Positions 26,216-32,771 of a stretch of DNA of 64,000 bases are shown one piece after another (position 1 is the first letter of the stretch; each line of letters begins with the position of its first letter). The notes under the pieces were generated by a model. The model worked only from the letters and a program-made list of their open reading frames with translations, did no database searches and was not told where the DNA came from. This DNA comes from an uncultured Bacteroidales bacterium (GTDB lineage Bacteria > Bacteroidota > Bacteroidia > Bacteroidales > Paludibacteraceae): contig ONND01000006.1 of NCBI GenBank assembly GCA_900319105.1, positions 1-64,000 of the forward strand. The letters are read 5' to 3'. Position numbers and translations under genes: made by a program.

Positions 26216-27358
26216 ATGAAACATCCATCGTATATCCTACTTATATCCTGCCTCCTGCTCGTGGCGTGCAATCGCCCGGATAACGCAGGCAACCCCATTT
26301 GTGTGAATCAGCTGGGCTTTGCTCCTCATCAGGAGAAAACGGCTACCATTGATGTCCACTCCTTTGATGAGCCACCCTGTAAGGCGTTCATCCTCAATAC
26401 TACCGGCGATACCGTTTGGAGCGGCATCGCCTCGCCCACAATGCCCAATCCCGTTTCCGGCAAACCGCGGCAGATTGTGGATTTCTCCTCCCTTACCACC
26501 GGAGGCGAATATACGCTCTGCGTGCTCAATTCTCAAAATTCTCAAATTCTCAAATCTTCTAATCTTCAAATCACAATCTGTGACCGTCCTTACCGCGAAC
26601 TGACCCGTGCCGCACTCCGCGCGTTCTATCACCAGCGGGCCTCGATGCCTACCGAGGAACCCTTTGCCGAGGGCTATGCACGGCCTGCCGGACATCCCGA
26701 TGACCATGTGCTCGTCCATCCCTCTGCGGCTACGGACGAACGACCCGCAGGAACCCTCATCTCTTCGCCCGGAGGATGGTACGATGCAGGCGATTATAAC
26801 AAGTATATCGTTAACTCCGGCTTCACTATGGGAGTATGGCTCATGGCATACGAACTCAACAAAGCCTATTTCGACACCCTCCGTTTGAATATACCCGAAT
26901 CGTCCATCGCCTATCTCCCCGATATGCTCGCGGAAGCCATGTATAACCTCCGATGGATGCTCACCATGCAGGATACGGACGGAGGCGTGTATCATAAACT
27001 GACCGAACCGGATTTTGAGAGCTTCATTGCACCCGACCAATGCCGCAAACCCCGTTATGTAGTAATGAAAACGACCGCTGCTACCCTTGATTTCGCGGCG
27101 TCTATGGCGATGGCGGCAAGGGTCTATGCTCCCTTTGACTCCGCCTTCACGCAACAAGCGACAGAGGCTGCCAAACGTGCATACGCATGGGCATTGGAAC
27201 ATCCTGATGGCTATTACGACCAGGACGCTATGAACGCGCAGTTCAAACCCGAGATCACTATCTGCTCACCAAAGAACCGGAATATAATGAAAATCCTCAC
27301 CCGACCTTCGTCTATAAGCCCGCTGTCTGGGGTGATGTGGCGGAACTGGCGGATATAG
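26216..27358 (+). CDS. GH9 endoglucanase, N-terminal part (gene broken near 27253)
   Basis: Secreted beta-1,4-glucanase. It has a lipobox ending LLLVAC (Cys18), an N-terminal Ig-like CelD_N domain (ICVNQLGFAPHQEKTATI) and the first half of the GH9 (alpha/alpha)6 barrel, with GGWYDAGDYNKYIVNSG carrying the catalytic-base Asp pair near residue 190. After AMNAQFKPE (base 27253) the reading is wrong: the true continuation DHYLLTKEPEYNENPHP is in another frame, and about 25-30 residues normally found here are missing. Residues beyond that point (ending WRNWRI) are read-through. A low-complexity stretch LNSQNSQILKSSN near residue 105 is encoded by repeated TTCTCAAA words. Confidence 0.85.
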   Translation: MKHPSYILLISCLLLVACNRPDNAGNPICVNQLGFAPHQEKTATIDVHSFDEPPCKAFILNTTGDTVWSGIASPTMPNPVSGKPRQIVDFSSLTTGGEYTLCVLNSQNSQILKSSNLQITICDRPYRELTRAALRAFYHQRASMPTEEPFAEGYARPAGHPDDHVLVHPSAATDERPAGTLISSPGGWYDAGDYNKYIVNSGFTMGVWLMAYELNKAYFDTLRLNIPESSIAYLPDMLAEAMYNLRWMLTMQDTDGGVYHKLTEPDFESFIAPDQCRKPRYVVMKTTAATLDFAASMAMAARVYAPFDSAFTQQATEAAKRAYAWALEHPDGYYDQDAMNAQFKPEITICSPKNRNIMKILTRPSSISPLSGVMWRNWRI

Positions 27359-27915
27359 AGTGGATGATGCATCCGGACGAAGGTGGACATTTCTCTATCG
27401 TGCGAGAAGCGCAGTTGCTGGCGTACTTGAAAAAAGATCTGAAGGACGCCGAGACCATCTCCGTCCATCGCTGCCCCTACGGCAACTGCGAGAACGATTT
27501 CTTCTGGGGATGCAACTCCGAGGGATGCTGCTGGCGTGGGGTAGAGTGCCTCTATGCCTACCGACTCACCAGAGACGAACAATACCGCATCAATGCCGAG
27601 CGGTGCCTCAATTATATCCTCGGGCAGAACGCGACAGGCTATTGTTATGTCACCGGCTTTGGTTCCCGTCCTACCTCTCACCCCCACCACCGGCTCTCGT
27701 ACACCAACCCACACGGCACCATCCCCGGTTTCCTTGCCGGAGGGCCCAACCCTGCCCAGCAGGATCGGATTACCGATGGCGTAAAATACCCCAAGAACGT
27801 GCCTGCCGATGAGTCCTACCTCGATTTTCAGCCCTCTTATGCCTCCAATGAGGTCACTATTAACTGGAATGTAACACTCTTTGCTCTAACAGCCGGAATC
27901 GATGCGCTGGAATAA
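27337..27915 (+). CDS. GH9 endoglucanase, C-terminal part
   Basis: Second half of the broken GH9 gene. The coding sense in this frame actually begins at about 27253 (DHYLLTKEPEY), although the first ATG is at 27337. It holds the GH9 signatures: ILGQNATGYCYVTGFGSRPTSHPHHR with the conserved His cluster, and SNEVTINWN with the proton-donor Glu near the end. Without its upstream half it cannot act alone. It overlaps the start of the GH3 gene by 14 bases. Confidence 0.85.
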   Translation: MAELADIEWMMHPDEGGHFSIVREAQLLAYLKKDLKDAETISVHRCPYGNCENDFFWGCNSEGCCWRGVECLYAYRLTRDEQYRINAERCLNYILGQNATGYCYVTGFGSRPTSHPHHRLSYTNPHGTIPGFLAGGPNPAQQDRITDGVKYPKNVPADESYLDFQPSYASNEVTINWNVTLFALTAGIDALE

Positions 27916-30175
27916 ACTGATACTGACCTTTCTGCTCCTCTCCCTCTTCACTGCCTGTATGCATAAGAGCGAGGAGGACCGTTTTATTGATGATCTCCTT
28001 CAGCGCATGACTATCGAGGAGAAAATCGGACAACTTAACCAACTTGACCCCTCATGGGACACGGCCGAAAAGGAACAACTCATCAGAAAGGGAAGAGTGG
28101 GATCCCTTTTCAATGTGGTTGATCCCCAAGAACTCAACCAACTCCAGCGATTGGCGGTTGAGCAATCGCGCCTGGGTATTCCTCTTGTCTTTGCGCGTGA
28201 TATCATCCACGGCTTTCGAACAATCTATCCGATTCCTCTGGGACAGGCTGCTTCTTGGGACCCCCGATTGGTCGAAAAGGCGGCACAACAGACCGCCGTT
28301 GAGACCGTGCAAACCGGCATCCGATGGACCTTCTCACCCATGGTTGATGTTACCCATGACCCCCGATGGGGACGCATCGCTGAGGGATACGGAGAAGACC
28401 CCTTCCTCACTTCCGTCATGGGAGCCGCTGTCATCAGAGGCTATCAATATGACCAAATAGTAAATGACCAGATGGTAAATGGCATGGCTGCTTGCGTCAA
28501 GCATTTTGCCGGATATTCCGCTTCCGAGGCTGGGAGAGATTATAATACCACTTGGATTCCCGAGACACAACTCCGGGATATCTACCTCCCGCCTTTCAAA
28601 GCAGCACTCGATGCCGGAGCTATGTCTGTTATGTGCGCCTTCAACAACCTCAACGGAACACCTCCCTCCGCCAACAAGCATCTGAATATAGACATCCTCC
28701 GCCACGAGTGGCACTCGTCCGCTCTACTCGTCAGTGACTGGGGATCCGGTGCAGATCTGGTCCCACACGGCCTCTGTGCCGATAGAGAAGAGGCAGCGCT
28801 CCGTTGTATCAACGCGCGTATGGAGATGGATATGCAAGGCAATATTTACCATGACTACCTGTCCAAACTGCTAAATGATAAAATGGTAAATGAACAAATC
28901 GTAGATGAATGCGTTCGTTCCGTCCTCCGTTTCAAATACCGCCTCGGACTCTTTGAGCATCCCTACGCTCCCGAACAAACACCAACCTTCTACTCCTCCG
29001 AAGCACTCGCTGTGGCGCAGCAGGCGGCGGAACAGTCCGCTATCCTGCTCAAGAATAACGGCATACTCCCGCTGGATACCTCTTCTGCATGCAATATATT
29101 GATCACCGGTCCCATGGCGCACCAACCCAAAGAGCAACTCGGTACCTGGGTCTTTGACGCCCAGCCCGAGCACTCCGTCACTCCCGTGGATGCGTTCACT
29201 GCCATCTGCGAGAGAAACCACAAACTGAAGATTCGTTTCGAACCGGGCTTGACCTATTCGCGCGATAATGACTCCGCAGGAATCGCCAAGGCACGAGACG
29301 CGGCACGGCAGGCGGATATAATACTCTTCTTCTGCGGAGAAGAAGCAATCCTGTCCGGTGAAGCACGATGCCGCGCGGAACTCAATCTGCCGGGAGCGCA
29401 GACCCGAATGATGAATGAACTGGTGGCAACAGGCAAACCCGTCGTCATGATCGTCATGGCGGGGAGACCCCTCACCATAGGACGAGAGGTAGAGCAAGCT
29501 GCTGCCGTAGTCTACGCCTTCCATCCGGGGACCATGGCGGGACCCGCACTCGCCAATATACTTACAGGAAAGGTATCACCTTCCGGTAAGACACCCGTCA
29601 CTTTTCCAAAGATGGTCGGGCAGATACCTTTCTACTATAATCGCATGAACACAGGGCGCCCTGCCTCGAACCAACTCATGCTTATAGATGACATTCCCGT
29701 CGGATGCGAGCAATTCAGTATCGGTGCTTCGTCATATTGGCTCGAGACACCCGTTGAACCACTCTTCCACTTCGGATTTGGACTTACTTATACCAACTTT
29801 GAATATTCAGAACCGCAAATCACGGTGACTGAAGGAAAGAATGAACCCACAAGGTTCACCATCTCCTGCGACATTACCAATACCGGCAATCGCGCAGCTT
29901 CGGAGGTGGCACAACTCTACGCCCGCCAACTCTACGGCTATATGGCTCGCCCCATTAAAGAACTTAAAGGATTTCAAAAAATAAACATCCCCGCCGGAGA
30001 AACACGTACCGTCACTTTCACACTCACCCGGGCGGATCTCGGCTATTGGCATGAAGCCTATGATGACCTGAACAGCCGTGTTTGGTTCGACACAGACACA
30101 GCGGAATTCCTCTTTTGGATAGCACCTGACTCTCGTTGTCAAACAACACCTTGCCATTTCTCGCCATGTTATTAA
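27902..30175 (+). CDS. GH3 beta-glucosidase lipoprotein
   Basis: Removes glucose from the non-reducing end of beta-gluco-oligosaccharides. The 757-residue product has a lipobox ending LFTAC (Cys19), the GH3 N-domain (MTIEEKIGQL, then DVTHDPRWGRIAEGYGEDP and CVKHFAGY), the nucleophile Asp in LLVSDWGS near residue 279, the GH3 C-domain (AEQSAILLKNNGILPL) and a C-terminal FN3-like domain (FHFGFGLTYTNFEYS). Two loops contain repetitive sequence (YDQIVNDQMVNG near 182; LNDKMVNEQIVDE near 325), each encoded by AAATGGTAAATG-type words. It is the last gene of the locus and is followed by a terminator. Confidence 0.93.
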   Translation: MRWNKLILTFLLLSLFTACMHKSEEDRFIDDLLQRMTIEEKIGQLNQLDPSWDTAEKEQLIRKGRVGSLFNVVDPQELNQLQRLAVEQSRLGIPLVFARDIIHGFRTIYPIPLGQAASWDPRLVEKAAQQTAVETVQTGIRWTFSPMVDVTHDPRWGRIAEGYGEDPFLTSVMGAAVIRGYQYDQIVNDQMVNGMAACVKHFAGYSASEAGRDYNTTWIPETQLRDIYLPPFKAALDAGAMSVMCAFNNLNGTPPSANKHLNIDILRHEWHSSALLVSDWGSGADLVPHGLCADREEAALRCINARMEMDMQGNIYHDYLSKLLNDKMVNEQIVDECVRSVLRFKYRLGLFEHPYAPEQTPTFYSSEALAVAQQAAEQSAILLKNNGILPLDTSSACNILITGPMAHQPKEQLGTWVFDAQPEHSVTPVDAFTAICERNHKLKIRFEPGLTYSRDNDSAGIAKARDAARQADIILFFCGEEAILSGEARCRAELNLPGAQTRMMNELVATGKPVVMIVMAGRPLTIGREVEQAAAVVYAFHPGTMAGPALANILTGKVSPSGKTPVTFPKMVGQIPFYYNRMNTGRPASNQLMLIDDIPVGCEQFSIGASSYWLETPVEPLFHFGFGLTYTNFEYSEPQITVTEGKNEPTRFTISCDITNTGNRAASEVAQLYARQLYGYMARPIKELKGFQKINIPAGETRTVTFTLTRADLGYWHEAYDDLNSRVWFDTDTAEFLFWIAPDSRCQTTPCHFSPCY

Positions 30176-30206
30176 GATAACTATCGGCATTCGGGCTAAT
30201 TTTTAT

Positions 30207-30244
30207 GAGGCGGAGCACTTTAATGGTGCTTCGCCTCTTTTTTT
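30207..30244 (+). terminator. Rho-independent terminator after GH3
   Basis: A 12-bp stem (GAGGCGGAGCAC with its near-complement, one mismatch) and a 7-base loop are followed by a run of eight T. It lies 31 bases after the GH3 stop and ends the glucan locus. Confidence 0.9.
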
Positions 30245-30275
30245 GTGCCCTAAACCCCGTCCCCCTCCATTGCTT

Positions 30276-30346
30276 GTTCTTCTTCGTATTACGCCGTCTA
30301 GTTGACGGTAATTATTCTTCTTCGAATTACGTCGGCTAGTTGCCGA
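30276..30346 (+). repeat. Two hairpins with identical TAGTT loops and different stems
   Basis: Two units 38 bases apart share the linker TTCTTCTTCG(T/A)ATTACG and the loop TAGTT, but their stems are CCGTC/GACGG (30294-30308) and TCGGC/GCCGA (30332-30346). Both stems pair perfectly. The linker matches that before the hairpin array at 13302, which suggests one family of dispersed elements. They lie between the terminator of the glucan locus and the next cassette. Confidence 0.7.
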
Positions 30347-30365
30347 TACAAAAAAACAAGCATAT

Positions 30366-30563
30366 ATGACAAAATACAAAGCTATGTCCTATTCGGAGTT
30401 GGCAGAGCATGCCGGTGTAAACCGCCGGACGCTTTACCGTTGGCTTCAAGAGCCCGGACATCAACGCAAACTGCATGCCTTGGGCGTTACACCTAAGGCC
30501 AAGGCGCTGACACCGGCTGCCGTCAAATACATCTGTAAAGCATTTGAGATTGATATAGAATGA
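30366..30563 (+). CDS. Small helix-turn-helix protein (DUF4248-like)
   Basis: A 65-residue predicted DNA-binding protein. Residues 8-30 (SYSELAEHAGVNRRTLYRWL) form a clear helix-turn-helix, followed by HALGVTPKAKALTPAAVKYICKAFEI, a layout like the DUF4248 proteins found beside small phage-like cassettes in Bacteroides. It could control the genes downstream, whose start region carries phased GGGAC repeats. Family assignment is by pattern only. Confidence 0.65.
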   Translation: MTKYKAMSYSELAEHAGVNRRTLYRWLQEPGHQRKLHALGVTPKAKALTPAAVKYICKAFEIDIE

Positions 30564-30646
30564 TACCTATTTCAATATATATACGCGCTCCACCATAATT
30601 AGGTGTTCCATATGACTTTTTTGTTCTCCGCCCTGTTTGTACAATC

Positions 30647-30701
30647 GGGACGGAGTGGGACTTATTGTGTATAATTGGGACTTAGTGGGACACAGTGGGA
30701 C
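30647..30701 (+). promoter_or_regulatory. GGGAC iterons in 10-bp phase
   Basis: The pentamer GGGAC occurs at 30647, 30657, 30677, 30687 and 30697, that is, at exact multiples of 10 bases; three copies are part of AGTGGGAC. All copies thus face the same side of the helix. The last copy sits where the -33 element would be relative to the -7 element at 30722, a typical place for an activator. Confidence 0.65.
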
Positions 30702-30721
30702 ACTGCAATTCCCCCGCATCG

Positions 30722-30729
30722 TATCTTTG
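30722..30729 (+). promoter_or_regulatory. -7 promoter element of the lysis-like cassette
   Basis: TATCTTTG fits the Bacteroidota -7 consensus TAnnTTTG. No TTTG is found about 20 bases upstream; instead there is a GGGAC iteron. Transcription would start near 30737, about 43 bases before the ATG at 30780. Confidence 0.55.
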
Positions 30730-30779
30730 CACTCGATTTCAAAATACCCCATTTATTAACATCAAACACCAACATTATT

Positions 30780-31091
30780 ATGAGTCAAGTAAAACCTATG
30801 GGACTTATTGAGTCCATGAGTGGCAAAATCTGTGGTCACTCCGACATGTATTTCTTCCGCAAGAACGGCAAAGTGTTCTCCGGCAAGATCTGTAACCCCT
30901 CCACCAAAGAACCCACGGCATCCCAACTGGCACAGCGCACCAAGTTCGCCACTGCCAGAGCCAACGCCAAGACCGCACTCGCTGACTCCGACCAGAAAGC
31001 AGCGTACCTCACTGCCTTCAAGAATCAGAAGAAGTACAGCGACTTCAGCGGTTACGTCTTTGCAATGGAGTATGCCAAACTCGGAGATTAA
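30780..31091 (+). CDS. Conserved small basic protein, paralogue A
   Basis: A 103-residue protein without a recognised function. It starts MSQVKPMGLIESMSGKICGH and has a lysine/aromatic N-half (MYFFRKNGKVFSGKI) and a helical C-half (QLAQRTKFATARANAKTAL, then YVFAMEYAKLGD). The C-half aligns with that of the 128-residue protein at 32279, so the two are paralogues. No signal peptide or membrane segment is present. A longer frame from 30675 crosses the promoter and is not used. It opens the cassette of holin-like, DUF5675 and spanin-like genes. Confidence 0.7.
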   Translation: MSQVKPMGLIESMSGKICGHSDMYFFRKNGKVFSGKICNPSTKEPTASQLAQRTKFATARANAKTALADSDQKAAYLTAFKNQKKYSDFSGYVFAMEYAKLGD

Positions 31092-31133
31092 GCATCAGCA
31101 ATATAATATATGGCTGATTAAAAGTCCAGTGCA

Positions 31134-31331
31134 ATGAAAAAGTCTCTTTTGCAACTGATCCTCGCTACAGCAATGTGCATCTTCGGGTGCGCCTTGCTTG
31201 TAGCAGGGCTGGCACTTCCCCCTGTCGGCATCATTGATTCCTCGCTCCTCGTAGCCTATGGCGAAACCCTCACCTTCGCCGGTGCCCTCATCGGAGTGGA
31301 TTACCACTATCGCTATCGTCCAAAGAAATAA
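31134..31331 (+). CDS. Small two-helix membrane protein, holin-like
   Basis: A 65-residue membrane protein with two hydrophobic helices (about residues 5-28 and 34-55), a short turn (LPPVGIID) and a basic C-terminus (YHYRYRPKK). Size, helix number and charged tail fit a class II holin. It lies 42 bases after a small basic protein and 33 bases before a DUF5675 gene, the order expected in a lysis module. Sequence alone cannot show that it forms holes; related small membrane proteins of unknown role are common in Bacteroidales. Confidence 0.6.
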   Translation: MKKSLLQLILATAMCIFGCALLVAGLALPPVGIIDSSLLVAYGETLTFAGALIGVDYHYRYRPKK

Positions 31332-31364
31332 AGTTTTTGTGTTTATTTCTAATTATTCAATACT

Positions 31365-31835
31365 ATGTTACTTTCTTTAATCCGAATCAACGAGTCTCCG
31401 AACGAGACCACAGGCATCCTCCTCATCGGAGGCAAACCCTTCTGCGGTACTTTGGAACCGCCCACCGTCCCCAACGCCACCCATCCCAAAGGAGCAATCC
31501 CCCTCGGATGGTACAAACTGACGCTTACCCGGTCTTCCAAGTTCGATCGCGTGCTCCCGCTGGTCAACTATGTGCCAGGCTTCGAGGGCATCCGCATCCA
31601 TGCAGGCAATACCAAAGACCATACGGCTGGCTGCATCCTTGTCGGACAACTGAGCGGTAACACGCTACTCCATTCCCGACAGACCGAACAGGACTTGATT
31701 GCCAAACTTCAAAAACATCCCGAACATGAGAACTATATCGAGATCACCACACCCGAACGCTTTTTTACTGAGCATTGCAGTTCTGTGGATGCTCTTGCCT
31801 GCCTGCTCCGCGGTGCGCAGTTCGACGGAGAGTAA
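31365..31835 (+). CDS. DUF5675 protein, possible peptidoglycan-active enzyme
   Basis: A 156-residue protein of the DUF5675 family. The region GIRIHAGNT followed by TAGCILVG (residues about 74-92) is the family core. Its spaced His and Gly-Cys resemble the HGT...GC active site of YkuD L,D-transpeptidases, so a peptidoglycan-related activity is a reasonable inference, not a known fact. There is no signal peptide, as in holin-dependent endolysins. Its last 110 bases overlap the next gene in a different frame. Confidence 0.75.
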   Translation: MLLSLIRINESPNETTGILLIGGKPFCGTLEPPTVPNATHPKGAIPLGWYKLTLTRSSKFDRVLPLVNYVPGFEGIRIHAGNTKDHTAGCILVGQLSGNTLLHSRQTEQDLIAKLQKHPEHENYIEITTPERFFTEHCSSVDALACLLRGAQFDGE

Positions 31836-32175
31836 CCACACCCGCCTCTCCAACAACATCCAACGCGACAGCATCTATCTGCACGATAGTGTGTCATATA
31901 CCTACCGCCCTGCAAAAATCTCCCTTCCCTACAGGGAGGGGGCGGGGGTAGGCTCTCCGCCCGACACGGTCTTTCTGGAGAAATGGCACACCCGCTGGCG
32001 TGACCGCGCGACCGTCATAACGGATACGGTCACACTGACGGTAACCAAAACCGAAACGGTAGAGAAACCCTATGTGCCATCGTTCTATAAGTATTGTGCA
32101 GCCTTCGCCATCCTCTTTGTGCTGTACGTACTTATCCGTTTGGCGCTGTACATCGCAAAGCATTATTATCGTTAA
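31726..32175 (+). CDS. Lipoprotein with C-terminal membrane helix, u-spanin-like
   Basis: A 149-residue protein with an N-terminal lipoprotein signal (lipobox MLLPAC, Cys27) and one membrane helix at the very C-terminus (residues about 120-145). The periplasmic stretch between them is polar. An outer-membrane lipid anchor plus an inner-membrane helix is the architecture of a unimolecular spanin such as gp11 of phage T1, which fuses the two membranes at the end of lysis. The start lies inside the DUF5675 gene in another frame. The internal LPYREGAGVGSPP is encoded by a palindromic, G/C-rich insert (31919-31955). An earlier ATG at 31699 adds nine residues and weakens the signal peptide. Confidence 0.7.
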   Translation: MRTISRSPHPNAFLLSIAVLWMLLPACSAVRSSTESNHTRLSNNIQRDSIYLHDSVSYTYRPAKISLPYREGAGVGSPPDTVFLEKWHTRWRDRATVITDTVTLTVTKTETVEKPYVPSFYKYCAAFAILFVLYVLIRLALYIAKHYYR

Positions 32176-32256
32176 ACATTCAACATTCAACATTCAACAT
32201 TTCTTAACCTTTTTACCCCCCTCACGGCGTAGGGATTCGAGCAGACAAGATAGTCT

Positions 32257-32274
32257 GTTCGGCAAACGCCGAAC
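32257..32274 (+). promoter_or_regulatory. Perfect hairpin immediately before a start codon
   Basis: GTTCGGC, loop AAAC, GCCGAAC forms a perfect 7-bp stem ending 4 bases before the ATG at 32279. In mRNA it would cover the ribosome landing area and could limit translation of the small protein. It may also be one more of the variable-stem hairpins of this genome. Confidence 0.5.
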
Positions 32275-32278
32275 ATTT

Positions 32279-32665
32279 ATGGCAAAAGTTTATTATTCTG
32301 CCGGAATCGATCATGTATCCGGCGCACTGAGCAAACCTGGTAAAAACGGGCAGCACAGCTGTCAAAAGATGCTCTTGGCCACCCATCGTACGGCGGCGAC
32401 GACCAGTAGTGATTGCAACCGCATCTATCTGCGTACGACACCCAAACGCAGCACCCCGCCGACCGTCAACGAGCTCTTCACCCGCCAGCGTTTCGCGGCG
32501 GTCAAAGCCGCCGTCAAGGCGCGTTCGGAGGACCTCTCCAAGGTCGATGCCGATCAGGCGGCGTTCATCGCCCAGAAGGACCAGGCCGGCGGCAAGAAGA
32601 CCATGAATGCCTACCTCTGGAGCCTCGAGTGCGCCAAGTACGACGAGACCCACCCGCGTAGCTAA
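32279..32665 (+). CDS. Conserved small basic protein, paralogue B
   Basis: A 128-residue protein of unknown function. Its C-half (PTVNELFTRQRFAAVKAAVKA, then AYLWSLECAKYDE) aligns with the C-half of the protein at 30780, including the closing aromatic-x-(L/M)E(C/Y)AK pattern. The N-half (HVSGALSKPGKNGQHSCQKM) is Lys/Thr-rich. No signal or membrane segment is seen. It closes the cassette and is followed by a long terminator hairpin. An open frame from 32072 in the same phase crosses repeat words and is not used. Confidence 0.7.
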   Translation: MAKVYYSAGIDHVSGALSKPGKNGQHSCQKMLLATHRTAATTSSDCNRIYLRTTPKRSTPPTVNELFTRQRFAAVKAAVKARSEDLSKVDADQAAFIAQKDQAGGKKTMNAYLWSLECAKYDETHPRS

Positions 32666-32680
32666 TAGCCAACAGTCAAA

Positions 32681-32716
32681 GCAAGAAAAAGCGCACGAAA
32701 ATGCGCTTTTTCTTGC
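32681..32716. terminator. Long hairpin terminator after paralogue B
   Basis: A perfect 15-bp stem (GCAAGAAAAAGCGCA and its complement) with loop CGAAAA. The right arm carries TTTTT, so it could end transcripts in either direction. Its last bases overlap the -33 region of the promoter for the antiporter gene. Confidence 0.8.
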
Positions 32717-32743
32717 ATATGTGCAATTTTTGTTGTACCTTTG
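32712..32743 (+). promoter_or_regulatory. Promoter of the CPA2 antiporter gene
   Basis: CTTG (32712-32715), 20 bases, then TACCTTTG (32736-32743) fits the Bacteroidota consensus with one mismatch in the first element. The start codon follows 28 bases after the -7 element. Confidence 0.7.
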
Positions 32744-32771
32744 CAGCCGCAAAGTTTTTATTTATTTCATT

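Noticed and set aside
30780-32665. HU-family DNA-binding proteins for the two small basic paralogues
   Set aside because: Similar cassettes in Bacteroides carry HU-like genes, but the conserved HU arm and core motifs are missing here.
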